A DNA stretch of 7,416 nt from Campylobacterales bacterium (GTDB lineage Bacteria > Campylobacterota > Campylobacteria > Campylobacterales > Hydrogenimonadaceae). Positions 1 to 6,514 of this stretch are shown here, piece after piece. The notes beneath the pieces are model-generated. The model was not told the DNA's origin. It was given only the letters and a program-made list of their open reading frames with translations, and did no database searches. Position 1 is the first letter of the stretch. Every line of letters starts with the position of its first letter. The position numbers and the translations under genes were made by a program. The stretch spans positions 1 to 7,416 of the forward strand of contig JALSPH010000244.1 in the NCBI GenBank assembly GCA_026986055.1. Direction: 5' to 3'.

Positions 1-61
1 GGGTTAGGATGTGGGATGTGGAGGTTGGGATATTGGGGATGGGATTTGGGGGTTGGATGGA
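1..61. repeat. Degenerate heptanucleotide tandem repeat, G-rich on plus strand
   Basis: Read on the minus strand, the bases directly after the TAA stop of the UPF0763 gene fall into nearly nine consecutive 7-base units (TCCATCC, AACCCCC, AAATCCC, ATCCCCA and so on) with an approximate consensus AMATCCC. The units are degenerate, but the phase of seven holds to the window edge with no insertion, so the true array may be longer. On the plus strand, G-tracts of 3, 4, 3 and 5 bases at 27-52 with loops of 5, 2 and 4 bases fit a canonical G-quadruplex motif. No coding potential is seen. The period is direct observation; any function is unknown. Confidence 0.8.
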
Positions 62-568
62 TTATGGCGTCTCGTCCAACTGAAGATCTTTTAGAGAGTA
101 AAAGAGATTCGGGTGTTTTCGTTTTATGCTCTTTACAAGATTCTCCAGGTCTACACTCTGAGCCGCGGATGCCCCCTCTTTGAGTCTCTGCTGTAGCTCA
201 TGCATAGCTACGACCCATACATCGTGAAAATCTATAGGCAGCTCTTTCGCTATCGCTCTTTCAAGTCTCGCTTTGAAAACCTCTTCCCCCATGTGCTGCA
301 AGGAGTTCATTATGGCACTCATCGACTCGGCCGTCGAAAGCACAAGAAGCCGCCCCTCCTCGTCTATGACGAACCAGGGCTGCTCATCGCTCCAACTCCC
401 GCGTCTAAGCTCCAACACCTTTCTGTTATCCTCGCCGCTTGAGACCATCTGCATAACCGGACGCTCGGTAGGTTTTGGCATACCGAGCCTCTTTGCTACC
501 TCGTCTATCTCTTTGAGCTGCTGCTCTGCAGGCAGGTTTTTAAGGTTTTTCATAACTATCTCCATCAT
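62..568 (-). CDS. UPF0763 (DUF2603) family protein
   Basis: This is a 168-residue soluble protein of unknown function. I recognise it as UPF0763/DUF2603, a family I know only from Campylobacterota. The recognisable part is the C-terminal half: PIDFHDVW (about 111-118) and the closing [11 protein letters not shown] (about 149-159), which parallel the family's PIDFEDV and KEHPNLFF blocks. There is no signal peptide or membrane segment. It is the last gene of the hemB-argF-UPF0763 run, and its first ATG overlaps the argF stop codon by four bases (ATGA), which suggests translational coupling. The start is not certain. In-frame ATGs lie at codons 1, 2 and 6; codon 6 has GGAG six bases upstream, so the mature protein may begin MKNLKNLP. 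A heptamer repeat begins directly after the stop. Confidence 0.9.
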   Translation of the reverse strand: MMEIVMKNLKNLPAEQQLKEIDEVAKRLGMPKPTERPVMQMVSSGEDNRKVLELRRGSWSDEQPWFVIDEEGRLLVLSTAESMSAIMNSLQHMGEEVFKARLERAIAKELPIDFHDVWVVAMHELQQRLKEGASAAQSVDLENLVKSIKRKHPNLFYSLKDLQLDETP

Positions 569-1494
569 GCCTCTTTACGCTTTGTATCAAGCCACACCAT
601 AACCCCTTTTTGGGCATGCAGCCTGTTCTCGGCTTCATCGAAAACTACGCTCTGCTCGCTCTCGAAAACCTCTTCGCTCACCTCGAGCCCCCTGTAAGCA
701 GGAAGGCAGTGAAGAAAGATGGCGTCCGCTTTCGCAAGCTTCATCATCTCTTTGTCTACAGTATAGCCGGAAAAATCTTTGATCCGCCTCTCTTTCTCCT
801 CTTCGTCACCCATAGAGACCCACGTATCGGTAGTTACGACGTCCGCCCCCGCCACAGCGTCGTTAGGATCGTTCGTAAACTCTATGACCGCGCCGCTAAT
901 CTTTGCAAACTCTGCGGCGTCCGCTACGATGGAAGCGTCGCACTCATACCCCTTGGGAGTCGCCACTCTCAGCTCAAACCCCAGTTTGGAAGCCATCATC
1001 AGCCAGCTGTGAGCCATGTTGTTACCGTCTCCGACATAGGCGACTACCGGGTTTTGATCTTTGCCATGCTCTATCATCGTCATATAGTCGGCCATAAGCT
1101 GCACCGGATGGTACTCATCCGTCAAACCGTTTATGACCGGAACTTCCGAAAAGTCCGCAAACTCCTGCAACTTGCTCTGACTGTAGGTTCTTATCATAAC
1201 CATATCGCACATTCTCGAAATCACGCGCGCAGTATCTCTCATCGGCTCCCCGCGTCCAAGCTGAATATCCCTGGATGAGAGAAAGAGGCCCGTTCCTCCA
1301 AGCTGAAAGATACCGGTCTCGAAACTAACCCTGGTTCTTGTGCTGCTCTTTTCAAAAATCATCGCAAGAACCTGCTTCTCAAGGTAGGGGGTAAAGCGTC
1401 CCGCCTTAACTTCGGCCTTTATGCGAAGGCCCAGCTCTATCATCTCTAAAATCTCTTCTTTGGTAAAATCTTTCAAAGTTAGAAAATGTCTCAT
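565..1494 (-). CDS. argF: Ornithine carbamoyltransferase
   Basis: It transfers the carbamoyl group of carbamoyl phosphate to ornithine to make citrulline, in cytoplasmic arginine biosynthesis. All family signatures are present in order: STRTR (51-55, carbamoyl-phosphate binding), HPVQ (129-132), GDGNN (155-159), DTWVSMG (223-229, ornithine binding) and HCLP (262-265, with the reactive cysteine). The 309-residue length is normal for the biosynthetic enzyme, and HCLP with the SMG loop favours ornithine over aspartate carbamoyltransferase. The ATG start has AAGG seven bases upstream. It lies 44 bp after hemB with no visible terminator, and overlaps the UPF0763 gene by four bases. No arginine-deiminase genes are nearby, so an anabolic role (argF rather than arcB) is the likelier reading. 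Confidence 0.97.
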   Translation of the reverse strand: MRHFLTLKDFTKEEILEMIELGLRIKAEVKAGRFTPYLEKQVLAMIFEKSSTRTRVSFETGIFQLGGTGLFLSSRDIQLGRGEPMRDTARVISRMCDMVMIRTYSQSKLQEFADFSEVPVINGLTDEYHPVQLMADYMTMIEHGKDQNPVVAYVGDGNNMAHSWLMMASKLGFELRVATPKGYECDASIVADAAEFAKISGAVIEFTNDPNDAVAGADVVTTDTWVSMGDEEEKERRIKDFSGYTVDKEMMKLAKADAIFLHCLPAYRGLEVSEEVFESEQSVVFDEAENRLHAQKGVMVWLDTKRKEA

Positions 1495-1538
1495 TCTTTT
1501 TCCTTGGCGATAAGGCAGATCCTGAAATCTCCCTCTAT

Positions 1539-2513
1539 CTAACTGTTATTCAATATTTTAGCCGCCTCTTTGGCATGATATGTGATGATAATATCGGCAC
1601 CCGCACGCTTGAATCCCAACAGCGTCTCCATCATCACCCTCTCATAATCTATAACCCCGGCTTTTGCAGCCATCTTCAGCATACTGTATTCGCCGCTTAC
1701 GTTATATACCGCAAGCGGAAGGTTGCTCGACTCTCTTATATCTCTGATGATATCCATATAGGCTAACGCCGGCTTGACCATGAGTATGTCGGCCCCCTCC
1801 TCTTCATCCGCAAGGCTCTCGAGTACCGCTTCACGCCTGTTCGCCGGGTCCATCTGGTAACTTCGGCGGTCGCCGAAACTTGGACTCGACTCCGCGACAT
1901 CTCTAAAGGGACCGTAATAGGCGCTTGCGAACTTCGTCGAATAGCTCATGATAGGAGTATGGGAAAATCCGGCAGAGTCGAGCCCCTCTCTTATAGCGCT
2001 GATCATTCCGTCCATCATACCGCTTGGAGCTATCATATCGGCTCCGGCTTTCGCGTGTACTATCGCCTGTTTTGCAAGATTTTCAAGCGTAATATCGTTG
2101 TCGACCGTTTTGAGTTTCGGGTTTAACACACCGCAGTGACCGTGGTCGGTATATTCGCAAAAGCAGAGGTCGGTTATGACAAGCATCTCGGGATGAGCCT
2201 CTTTTATAGCTCTAAGAGCGGTGGCGATGATGCCGTGCTCACACAAAGCGTCGCTTCCGACGGAGTCTTTGACATCGGGGATTCCGAAAAGTATGATGGA
2301 GTTAATCCCAAGAGATTTGAGAGTCTCGCACTCTTTTAGAACCTCGTCTATACTCATCTGATAGACTCCCGGCATGGATGCCACCTCCTTTTTTATACCT
2401 TCGCCGCTTCTGATGAAAAGGGGGTATATGAAGTCGTTCGTCGTGATGACCGTCTCTTGCACCAGCTCTCTGAGCACGGGGTGGAGTCTTTTGCGTCTAA
2501 ATCGTGTAAACAT
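1539..2513 (-). CDS. hemB: Delta-aminolevulinic acid dehydratase (porphobilinogen synthase)
   Basis: It condenses two 5-aminolevulinate molecules to porphobilinogen, the second committed step of haem synthesis, in the cytoplasm. From the start chosen here the protein has 324 residues, the usual bacterial length. It carries the zinc-site cysteines in [12 protein letters not shown] (C117, C119, C127) and the two active-site lysines, K194 in [14 protein letters not shown] and Schiff-base K247 in [10 protein letters not shown]. The cysteine-rich form points to a zinc-dependent enzyme. The reading frame extends 12 codons further upstream to an ATG at 2549, but [12 protein letters not shown] matches the normal HemB N-terminus, and this start has AAGG about eight bases upstream. 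It heads the hemB-argF-UPF0763 run and diverges from ribA. Confidence 0.97.
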   Translation of the reverse strand: MFTRFRRKRLHPVLRELVQETVITTNDFIYPLFIRSGEGIKKEVASMPGVYQMSIDEVLKECETLKSLGINSIILFGIPDVKDSVGSDALCEHGIIATALRAIKEAHPEMLVITDLCFCEYTDHGHCGVLNPKLKTVDNDITLENLAKQAIVHAKAGADMIAPSGMMDGMISAIREGLDSAGFSHTPIMSYSTKFASAYYGPFRDVAESSPSFGDRRSYQMDPANRREAVLESLADEEEGADILMVKPALAYMDIIRDIRESSNLPLAVYNVSGEYSMLKMAAKAGVIDYERVMMETLLGFKRAGADIIITYHAKEAAKILNNS

Positions 2514-2645
2514 GGTCAGCCTTTTGCAGTATGATATAATCGCAAACAAATTATTTACCGGCGTTATCTAATTTTCGCTCGCCGATCAACCGGTTAACTA
2601 TTATGGAAAGCGAGTATTTTACCAAAAATTGAGGAAAAGTAACGA
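2514..2645. promoter_or_regulatory. Divergent hemB/ribA promoter region
   Basis: This 132-bp non-coding gap must hold the promoters for both operons. On the minus strand, TTATATCAT about 20-25 bases ahead of the hemB ATG is a plausible -10 region. On the plus strand, TATTAT at 2599-2604 and TATTTT at 2615-2620 are possible -10 boxes for ribA. No good -35 hexamer is seen for either, which is common in this phylum, where extended -10 elements dominate. A perfect 8-bp palindrome AACCGGTT sits at 2588-2595, about 50 bases upstream of ribA, and could be an operator or chance. No FMN-riboswitch-like conserved blocks are seen. Confidence 0.4.
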
Positions 2646-3224
2646 ATGAATGTTGAAATCTCCGATACCGCCACTCTGCCTACGAAATTTGGAACCTTTA
2701 AAATCCAAGCTTTCAAAGAGCGGATGGATGACGGATGCTTCAAAGAGCACCTTGCGATATTTACAGAGCCGCTTCCTGAAACCCCTATAGTAAGAGTACA
2801 CTCGGAGTGCCTCACCGGAGATGCGTTCGCAAGCAGAAAGTGCGATTGCGGCGAGCAGCTGGAGTTTGCGCTTCATATGATCCAAAGCCAGGGGGGGATG
2901 GTGATCTACCTGCGGCAGGAGGGGCGAAATATCGGGCTTTTCAACAAAGTGAACGCCTACGCCCTGCAGGAAACGGGCCTAGATACCGTAGCTGCAAACC
3001 ATCAGCTCGGTTTCAGTGCCGATGAACGCACATACGAGATGGTAGAGAGGATACTTTCTCACTACAAAATAGAGAAGATCCGCCTTCTAACCAACAATCC
3101 GAAAAAGATCGAGAGCCTTACGGGTGTCAAAATCGTAGAGCGTCTTCCTATCATCATAGAGAGCAACCCATACAACGAAGAGTATATGCAGACAAAAAAG
3201 AGTAAAATGGGGCATATGCTTTGA
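2646..3224 (+). CDS. ribA: GTP cyclohydrolase II
   Basis: It opens GTP to 2,5-diamino-6-ribosylamino-pyrimidinone 5'-phosphate, formate and pyrophosphate, the first step of riboflavin synthesis from GTP. At 192 residues it is the stand-alone enzyme, close to the E. coli length, with no fused RibB domain. Zinc ligands are C55, C66 and C68 in the block HSECLTGDAFASRKCDCG. LRQEGRNIGL (89-98), Y105, DER (126-128) and LTNNPKK (148-154) match the GTP-binding and catalytic residues at nearly the same numbering as in E. coli. The ATG follows GAGGAAAAG, with the AGGA core about ten bases upstream, somewhat long spacing. It diverges from hemB and leads into rsmG through a short heptamer-repeat spacer, so co-transcription with rsmG is likely. 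Confidence 0.96.
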   Translation: MNVEISDTATLPTKFGTFKIQAFKERMDDGCFKEHLAIFTEPLPETPIVRVHSECLTGDAFASRKCDCGEQLEFALHMIQSQGGMVIYLRQEGRNIGLFNKVNAYALQETGLDTVAANHQLGFSADERTYEMVERILSHYKIEKIRLLTNNPKKIESLTGVKIVERLPIIIESNPYNEEYMQTKKSKMGHML

Positions 3225-3226
3225 TA

Positions 3227-3275
3227 GCGAAAAGTGAACGGTGAAAAGTTAATGGTGAATGGCGAGTTGCGTAAA
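3227..3275. repeat. Heptanucleotide tandem repeat spanning the rsmG start
   Basis: Beginning two bases after the ribA TGA stop, seven consecutive 7-base units can be read: GCGAAAA, GTGAACG, GTGAAAA, GTTAATG, GTGAATG, GCGAGTT, GCGTAAA. The consensus is about GTGAANG. Because three units equal seven codons, the array in the rsmG frame encodes VNGEKLM followed by VNGELRK, a duplicated heptapeptide. The candidate start codons GTG 3234, ATG 3252 and GTG 3255 all lie inside it. The unit differs from those in the other arrays of this window, but AAAGTGAACGG recurs on the minus strand near 6497-6507. Confidence 0.75.
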
Positions 3276-3842
3276 AGCGGTTTAGAGATAGATAATAGTG
3301 CTTTAAAAAAATTGGAGCGGTTCAAAAAGACTCTTTCGGAGTGGAACAGAGTTCACAATTTAACCGGTGCAAAGAGCGAAGAGCAGATAGATAAGCAGAT
3401 AGTCGACTCTCTTTGGCCCCTTACCTTTTTGCCAAGTTTCAACTCCCTTTTGGATATCGGTACCGGAGCCGGCTTTCCGGGAATGGTTCTTGCCATAGCG
3501 TGTGAAGATACCGAAACGGTGCTTTGCGAACCGCTTCAAAAAAGAGCCGCTTTTTTACGCTTTGTAGCAAGAGAGCTGAATCTTGAAAATGTCACCGTAG
3601 AAGCAAAAAGGGTCGAAGAGTTGAGCAAGCGCCCTTTCGATCTGATAACTTCGCGCGCAGTAACACAGACTTCCAAACTGATAGAGTGGTGCCGCCCCTT
3701 TATCGGCGCAGATACGCAACTGCTCTTTTACAAAGGTGAGCGCGCCTGCGAAGAGGCCGAGGCTTTAAAAGGGTGCGACATCAAGATAATAGAGCGCAAT
3801 AAGCGCAACTACCTATGGATAAAGGATGCTTTCAAATGTTGA
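3252..3842 (+). CDS. rsmG: 16S rRNA (guanine-N7)-methyltransferase RsmG (GidB)
   Basis: It methylates N7 of the 16S rRNA guanine equivalent to E. coli G527, using S-adenosylmethionine. The cofactor loop LDIGTGAGFPG is at about 67-77. NLTG (36-39), LCEPLQKRAAFLRFV, DLITSRAV and the C-terminal NKRNYLWIK (183-191) are typical of the family, and the phylum's homologues share the ending. The start is uncertain because it falls inside a heptamer array. ATG 3252 gives 196 residues and has GGTGA seven bases upstream, which can pair with the 16S 3' end. GTG 3234 would add six residues, and GTG 3255 or TTG 3267 would shorten it. The conserved fold only begins around LEIDNSALKKLERF. Its end overlaps the next gene by seven bases. 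Confidence 0.95.
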   Translation: MVNGELRKSGLEIDNSALKKLERFKKTLSEWNRVHNLTGAKSEEQIDKQIVDSLWPLTFLPSFNSLLDIGTGAGFPGMVLAIACEDTETVLCEPLQKRAAFLRFVARELNLENVTVEAKRVEELSKRPFDLITSRAVTQTSKLIEWCRPFIGADTQLLFYKGERACEEAEALKGCDIKIIERNKRNYLWIKDAFKC

Positions 3843-4072
3843 AAATCTTGCTCACTATTGCAGTCATAGCCGCCGTCTACTTCTTTCTTATCAAAAAACC
3901 GCAGGTCGCCAAAAAGAGGCGTGAGCGAGAAGAGGCCGAAAAGAGAAAACCCGGACTCGATGAAGAGATAATGGTGGAGTGCGAAAAGTGCGGCACCTAC
4001 ATAAGCTCCAAAGAGGCTCTCATAGTAAGCGGCAAATACTACTGCTCCAAAGAGTGTGCGGAGGTTAAATGA
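3836..4072 (+). CDS. Small membrane-anchored zinc-ribbon protein, PP0621-like
   Basis: This protein has 78 residues. An N-terminal hydrophobic segment (about 2-19, LKILLTIAVIAAVYFFLI) is followed by a highly charged Lys/Arg/Glu linker (20-40) and a four-cysteine module: C49-x2-C52, then C70-x3-C74 in YYCSKECAE. The cysteine pattern suggests one bound zinc. The layout resembles the uncharacterised PP0621 family found in many proteobacteria; that assignment is from memory of the pattern, and no function is known. With K/R-rich residues directly after the helix, the zinc module probably faces the cytoplasm (inference). The ATG at 3836 is preferred over an in-frame ATG at 3815 because it starts the hydrophobic segment and has AAGGA about nine bases upstream. 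It overlaps rsmG by seven bases and the next gene by four. Confidence 0.75.
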   Translation: MLKILLTIAVIAAVYFFLIKKPQVAKKRREREEAEKRKPGLDEEIMVECEKCGTYISSKEALIVSGKYYCSKECAEVK

Positions 4073-4455
4073 TGGTTATCGTAGGTCATAAAGATATCCC
4101 TTACAAGCCTCTCTACTATGTCGAGAGTGTAGAGGAGATAAAAACCACTCCCGCCGGTTCGACTCTATGGCTCGGCTCATTCGCAGAGGCAAAAGAGCTT
4201 GTAAAACACTGCTTTGAAAACGGCATAGAGTACGCAGTTACGGTCGAAAGCGCAAAAGAGGCTATATTTGCAAACGCACTACATGCAAAATTCATAGTTT
4301 GTAACCAACCACTTTCTACAAAAGTGCAAAAGATCGCGGAGACCTATCTTTTCGATGCAAAAATCATGGTACCTGTCAACGACGAGAGCGAGATAGAAGG
4401 AGTCGCCGAAGCCGGAGTCGACGGTGTAATATTTCCGGATGCCGTCGTAACTTGA
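4069..4455 (+). CDS. Conserved-looking hypothetical protein, alpha/beta
   Basis: This is a 128-residue soluble protein I cannot assign. Short beta-like stretches (STLWLGSF 31-38, AKFIVC 73-78, AKIMVPV 97-103, GVDGVIF 116-122) alternate with helical ones (AEAKELVKHCFENG, TKVQKIAETYLF, EIEGVAEAG). This suggests a partial Rossmann or TIM-barrel-like alpha/beta fold, and the ending EGVAEAGVDGVIFPDAV recalls the last strand-helix units of TIM barrels. That is a fold guess only. No catalytic motif, signal peptide or membrane helix is seen. The ATG overlaps the preceding stop (ATGA); GGAGG ends four bases before it and seven before a second ATG at 4072, so the start may be 4072. It is likely the last gene of the ribA-rsmG run, since a new promoter follows. 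Confidence 0.8.
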   Translation: MMVIVGHKDIPYKPLYYVESVEEIKTTPAGSTLWLGSFAEAKELVKHCFENGIEYAVTVESAKEAIFANALHAKFIVCNQPLSTKVQKIAETYLFDAKIMVPVNDESEIEGVAEAGVDGVIFPDAVVT

Positions 4456-4494
4456 ACCCATCTTTCATCTTGCTTTTAAAATCTTAAACAAACC

Positions 4495-4543
4495 TTGACT
4501 TTATTCTAATTTGTTAGTATACTTTAGTCATTAACACTAAAGT
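4495..4543 (+). promoter_or_regulatory. Sigma-70 promoter of htpX with an inverted-repeat operator
   Basis: TTGACT (4495-4500) and TATACT (4518-4523) are separated by exactly 17 bases, a near-consensus sigma-70 promoter about 55 bases ahead of the htpX ATG. A perfect 8-bp inverted repeat, ACTTTAGT (4521-4528) and ACTAAAGT (4536-4543), with a 7-base loop CATTAAC, overlaps the end of the -10 box and the expected start site. That position is typical of a repressor operator. It does not match the CIRCE element of HrcA (TTAGCACTC-N9-GAGTGCTAA). The spacing would suit a small dimeric repressor, but I cannot name one. Confidence 0.7.
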
Positions 4544-4578
4544 TTTTAATCGATTACAAAAAAAGAGAGGAACCAATT

Positions 4579-5433
4579 ATGGAAGCGGTAAAGACTGTAA
4601 TTTTACTAACACTCATGACACTGCTTATGGTATGGGTCGGAGGGATCTTCGGCGGCCAAAGCGGTATGCTCATAGCCCTTGCAATCGCCGGAGTCATGAA
4701 CTTCTTTTCATACTTCTACTCCGATAAACTGGTTCTGCGCCACTACCATGCCGTAGAGGTCGACGAACGCAGCGCACCGGGACTGCTGGAGATAGTAAGG
4801 CGATTAAGCGAAAAAGCGGGCATCCCCATGCCGAAAGTCTACATTATCCCAGAGTCGGTGCCAAACGCTTTCGCGACGGGAAGAAACCCGAGTCATGCCG
4901 CAGTAGCGGTAACCGAGGGGCTTTTGGAACTCCTTGACGAAGAGGAGGTCGAAGCGGTTTTGGCCCATGAGCTGAGCCACGTGCGCCACTACGACATACT
5001 CATAGGAACCATAGCAGCGACGATTGCCGGAGCGATAGCCTGGATAGCGAACATAATGCAGTTTGGAGCGATATTCGGCGGCAGGGACAACAACTCCCCC
5101 AACCCTATACTGATGCTTGTTATGTCCATCATACTGCCTCTTGCAGCAGGTATCATACAGATGGCGGTCAGCAGAAGCAGAGAGTTCGAAGCAGATGCGG
5201 GCGCGGCACGCCTCACCGGACATCCAGAATGGCTCGCAAGCGCTTTGATGAAGCTAGAAAACTACAACAGAAGAGGTATGCTGCCCGAAGCTACGCCCGA
5301 AACTGCGCATATGTTTATCGTCAACCCTTTCACCGGCAAAGATTTCAGCTTCGCCAACCTATTTAGGACACACCCGACTACCGAGCAGCGCATAGAGCGA
5401 CTTGAACAGCTTAGAAGGGAGATGGGGGCGTGA
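4579..5433 (+). CDS. htpX: Membrane zinc metalloprotease HtpX (M48B family)
   Basis: HtpX cleaves misfolded membrane proteins on the cytoplasmic side of the inner membrane and cooperates with FtsH in quality control. At 284 residues it has normal length. Two N-terminal hydrophobic segments (about 5-21 and 28-47) come first, then the conserved NAFATG (96-101), the zinc motif HELSH (130-134), two further hydrophobic segments (about 141-161 and 177-195), and [15 protein letters not shown], in which E202 is the likely third zinc ligand and D206 completes the M48 ExxxD. The C-terminus has the family's [19 protein letters not shown] precedes the ATG by eight bases. It has its own near-consensus promoter and operator-like repeat, which fits stress-type regulation, and its stop codon merges into a heptamer repeat. 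Confidence 0.97.
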   Translation: MEAVKTVILLTLMTLLMVWVGGIFGGQSGMLIALAIAGVMNFFSYFYSDKLVLRHYHAVEVDERSAPGLLEIVRRLSEKAGIPMPKVYIIPESVPNAFATGRNPSHAAVAVTEGLLELLDEEEVEAVLAHELSHVRHYDILIGTIAATIAGAIAWIANIMQFGAIFGGRDNNSPNPILMLVMSIILPLAAGIIQMAVSRSREFEADAGAARLTGHPEWLASALMKLENYNRRGMLPEATPETAHMFIVNPFTGKDFSFANLFRTHPTTEQRIERLEQLRREMGA

Positions 5434-5566
5434 TAAGTTATGAGTTATGAGTGTTGAGTGGTAAAGGAAGCACAGCTTCCGTACCTCCATCCAACATTCA
5501 AAACGCGTAGCGAAGATATCACCACCCTAAATTTTTAGTTTTTAATTTTTAGTTTTTAGTTAAAAA
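5431..5566. repeat. Composite intergenic element with two classes of heptamer repeat
   Basis: The htpX-to-TrpD2-like gap is almost wholly repeat-like. From the htpX stop, 7-base units run TGATAAG, TTATGAG, TTATGAG, TGTTGAG, TGGTAAA (5431-5465). A short hairpin follows (5466-5480). Then come about 50 bases whose minus strand again shows heptamer-like TGTTGGA and TGGAGGT, sharing GTTGGATGG with the array at 1-61. At 5532-5559 four tandem units of TTTTTAG/TTTTTAA follow. The ribosome-binding site of the next gene (AAAGG, 5564-5568) adjoins this last array. No ORF is seen. A promoter for the next gene is not obvious, although the T-rich heptamers resemble an AT-rich upstream element. Confidence 0.8.
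5466..5480. terminator. Short perfect hairpin after htpX, weak terminator candidate
   Basis: GGAAGC and GCTTCC form a perfect 6-bp stem with a 3-base loop (ACA), 32 bases after the htpX stop. There is no run of T after it on either strand, so it is a poor intrinsic terminator. It may instead be the core of a dispersed repeat or a 3'-end stabilising hairpin. Confidence 0.3.
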
Positions 5567-5573
5567 GGTCCCC

Positions 5574-6479
5574 ATGAGCCAATCTTTCATAAAATATATA
5601 AAATGCGTCGGAACCGGCACAAAACACAATCGCGACCTCACTGACGAAGAGATGTACGACGCCATGAGCCAGATGCTTGAAGGCGAAGCCTCAAGGGAGC
5701 AGACGGCCGCTTTCTTGCTTGGCTGGCGACTCAAACCGGAAACCACTATTGAGTTTCATGCCGCACTCAAAGCTATAGACGATGTAAGCCAAAAAGGCAA
5801 TCGTATAGAAAACGGCATAGAGATCGGCTACCCCTTCGACGGGAAAGTCGACAACCCTTACATATTTCCGCTCGCCGCACGCCTTTTGGAGCCTTTTGGA
5901 GTCAATATCGCCATACCCGGAGGGGCGTTGCAGCCCGCAAAGGGTGGAGCTACGGTAAAAGAGATAGTTGAGAGCCTGAGTATGCCGGCCAACCTGCACT
6001 ACTTCGACAGAAGCAAGTACTCTCCAAAACTTGCGGCACTAACCTCCGTAAGGCAGGAGCTCGGCATCCGCACGGGACTGAATACGATAGAACGCCTTCC
6101 GGGCGTCGGCAGCTGCGACACGGCACTGATTGGGGTCTTTCACAAACCTTACATAGAAAGATATATTGAAATTTTCGCAGAGAGGTACAGACGGCTTGTA
6201 ATTGTCAAAGGAAACGAGGGAACGCCGGAGATTTTCGGGAAGTGCCGCATATGGGTATGCGAGTCGCAAAATTGTGAGGAGATCTCGATCGACCCTGCAA
6301 AGTTCGGTATAAACTATAAAAAATCTTTCAAACCAATAGAGAGAGATAAAAGCATAGAGATGGTTAAAAATCCCTCAAAAGAGCTGCTTCAAATCGCAAA
6401 ACTGAACGCGGCCCTCTGGCTTTTTGCAAAAGGGGTAGCCGACTCTATGGAGAGCGGTTTTGAGATGATTACACTTTGA
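5574..6479 (+). CDS. TrpD2/YbiB-like protein of the class IV phosphoribosyltransferase fold
   Basis: This is a 301-residue protein related to anthranilate phosphoribosyltransferase (TrpD) but probably not that enzyme. The helical N-terminal domain is recognisable (LTDEEMYDAMSQMLEGEAS...QTAAFLLGWRLKPET, about 22-57), as are ELGIRTGLNTIERLPG (162-177) and the strand-turn LVIVKGNEGTPEI (208-220), where TrpD has a VVHGxDGLDE-type block. The PRPP-binding GTGGD motif is replaced by GYPFDGKVDNPYIFPLAARLL (85-105), and the KHGNR region by IPGG. This resembles TrpD2 (E. coli YbiB), a nucleic-acid-binding relative with a YxGR-type segment there. The substrate or partner is unknown. GTGT at 13-16 lies too far N-terminal to be the PRPP loop. 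AAAGG sits five bases before the ATG, and no trp genes are nearby. Confidence 0.8.
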   Translation: MSQSFIKYIKCVGTGTKHNRDLTDEEMYDAMSQMLEGEASREQTAAFLLGWRLKPETTIEFHAALKAIDDVSQKGNRIENGIEIGYPFDGKVDNPYIFPLAARLLEPFGVNIAIPGGALQPAKGGATVKEIVESLSMPANLHYFDRSKYSPKLAALTSVRQELGIRTGLNTIERLPGVGSCDTALIGVFHKPYIERYIEIFAERYRRLVIVKGNEGTPEIFGKCRIWVCESQNCEEISIDPAKFGINYKKSFKPIERDKSIEMVKNPSKELLQIAKLNAALWLFAKGVADSMESGFEMITL

Positions 6480-6514
6480 TAATGGACTTCCCCCATTCCC
6501 GTTCACTTTGACTC
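6480..6514. repeat. Degenerate heptamer-like spacer between convergent genes
   Basis: The 35 bases between the stop of the TrpD2-like gene and the stop of the toxin gene equal exactly five 7-base units on the minus strand (GAGTCAA, AGTGAAC, GGGAATG, GGGGAAG, TCCATTA). They are poorly conserved, but AAAGTGAACGG is identical to part of the array at 3231-3241 and the G-rich units resemble 1-61. No terminator hairpin is seen between the convergent genes. Confidence 0.45.

Noticed and set aside
610..1278. 222-codon open frame on the plus strand
   Set aside because: It lies wholly antisense to argF, has no family resemblance, and its length is explained by the codon bias of the real gene.
2514..2645. 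FMN riboswitch upstream of ribA
   Set aside because: The region is only about 130 bases, shared with the hemB promoter, and shows none of the G-rich conserved blocks of the RFN element.
4804..5223. 139-codon minus-strand open frame inside htpX
   Set aside because: It is a shadow of the well-supported htpX reading frame, with an implausible composition and no ribosome-binding site.
5431..5566. CRISPR array or insertion-sequence end
   Set aside because: The unit is seven bases with no spacers, and there is no transposase or target-site duplication.
5574..6479. Functional anthranilate phosphoribosyltransferase (trpD)
   Set aside because: The GTGGD and KHGNR signature motifs are missing and no tryptophan genes are adjacent.
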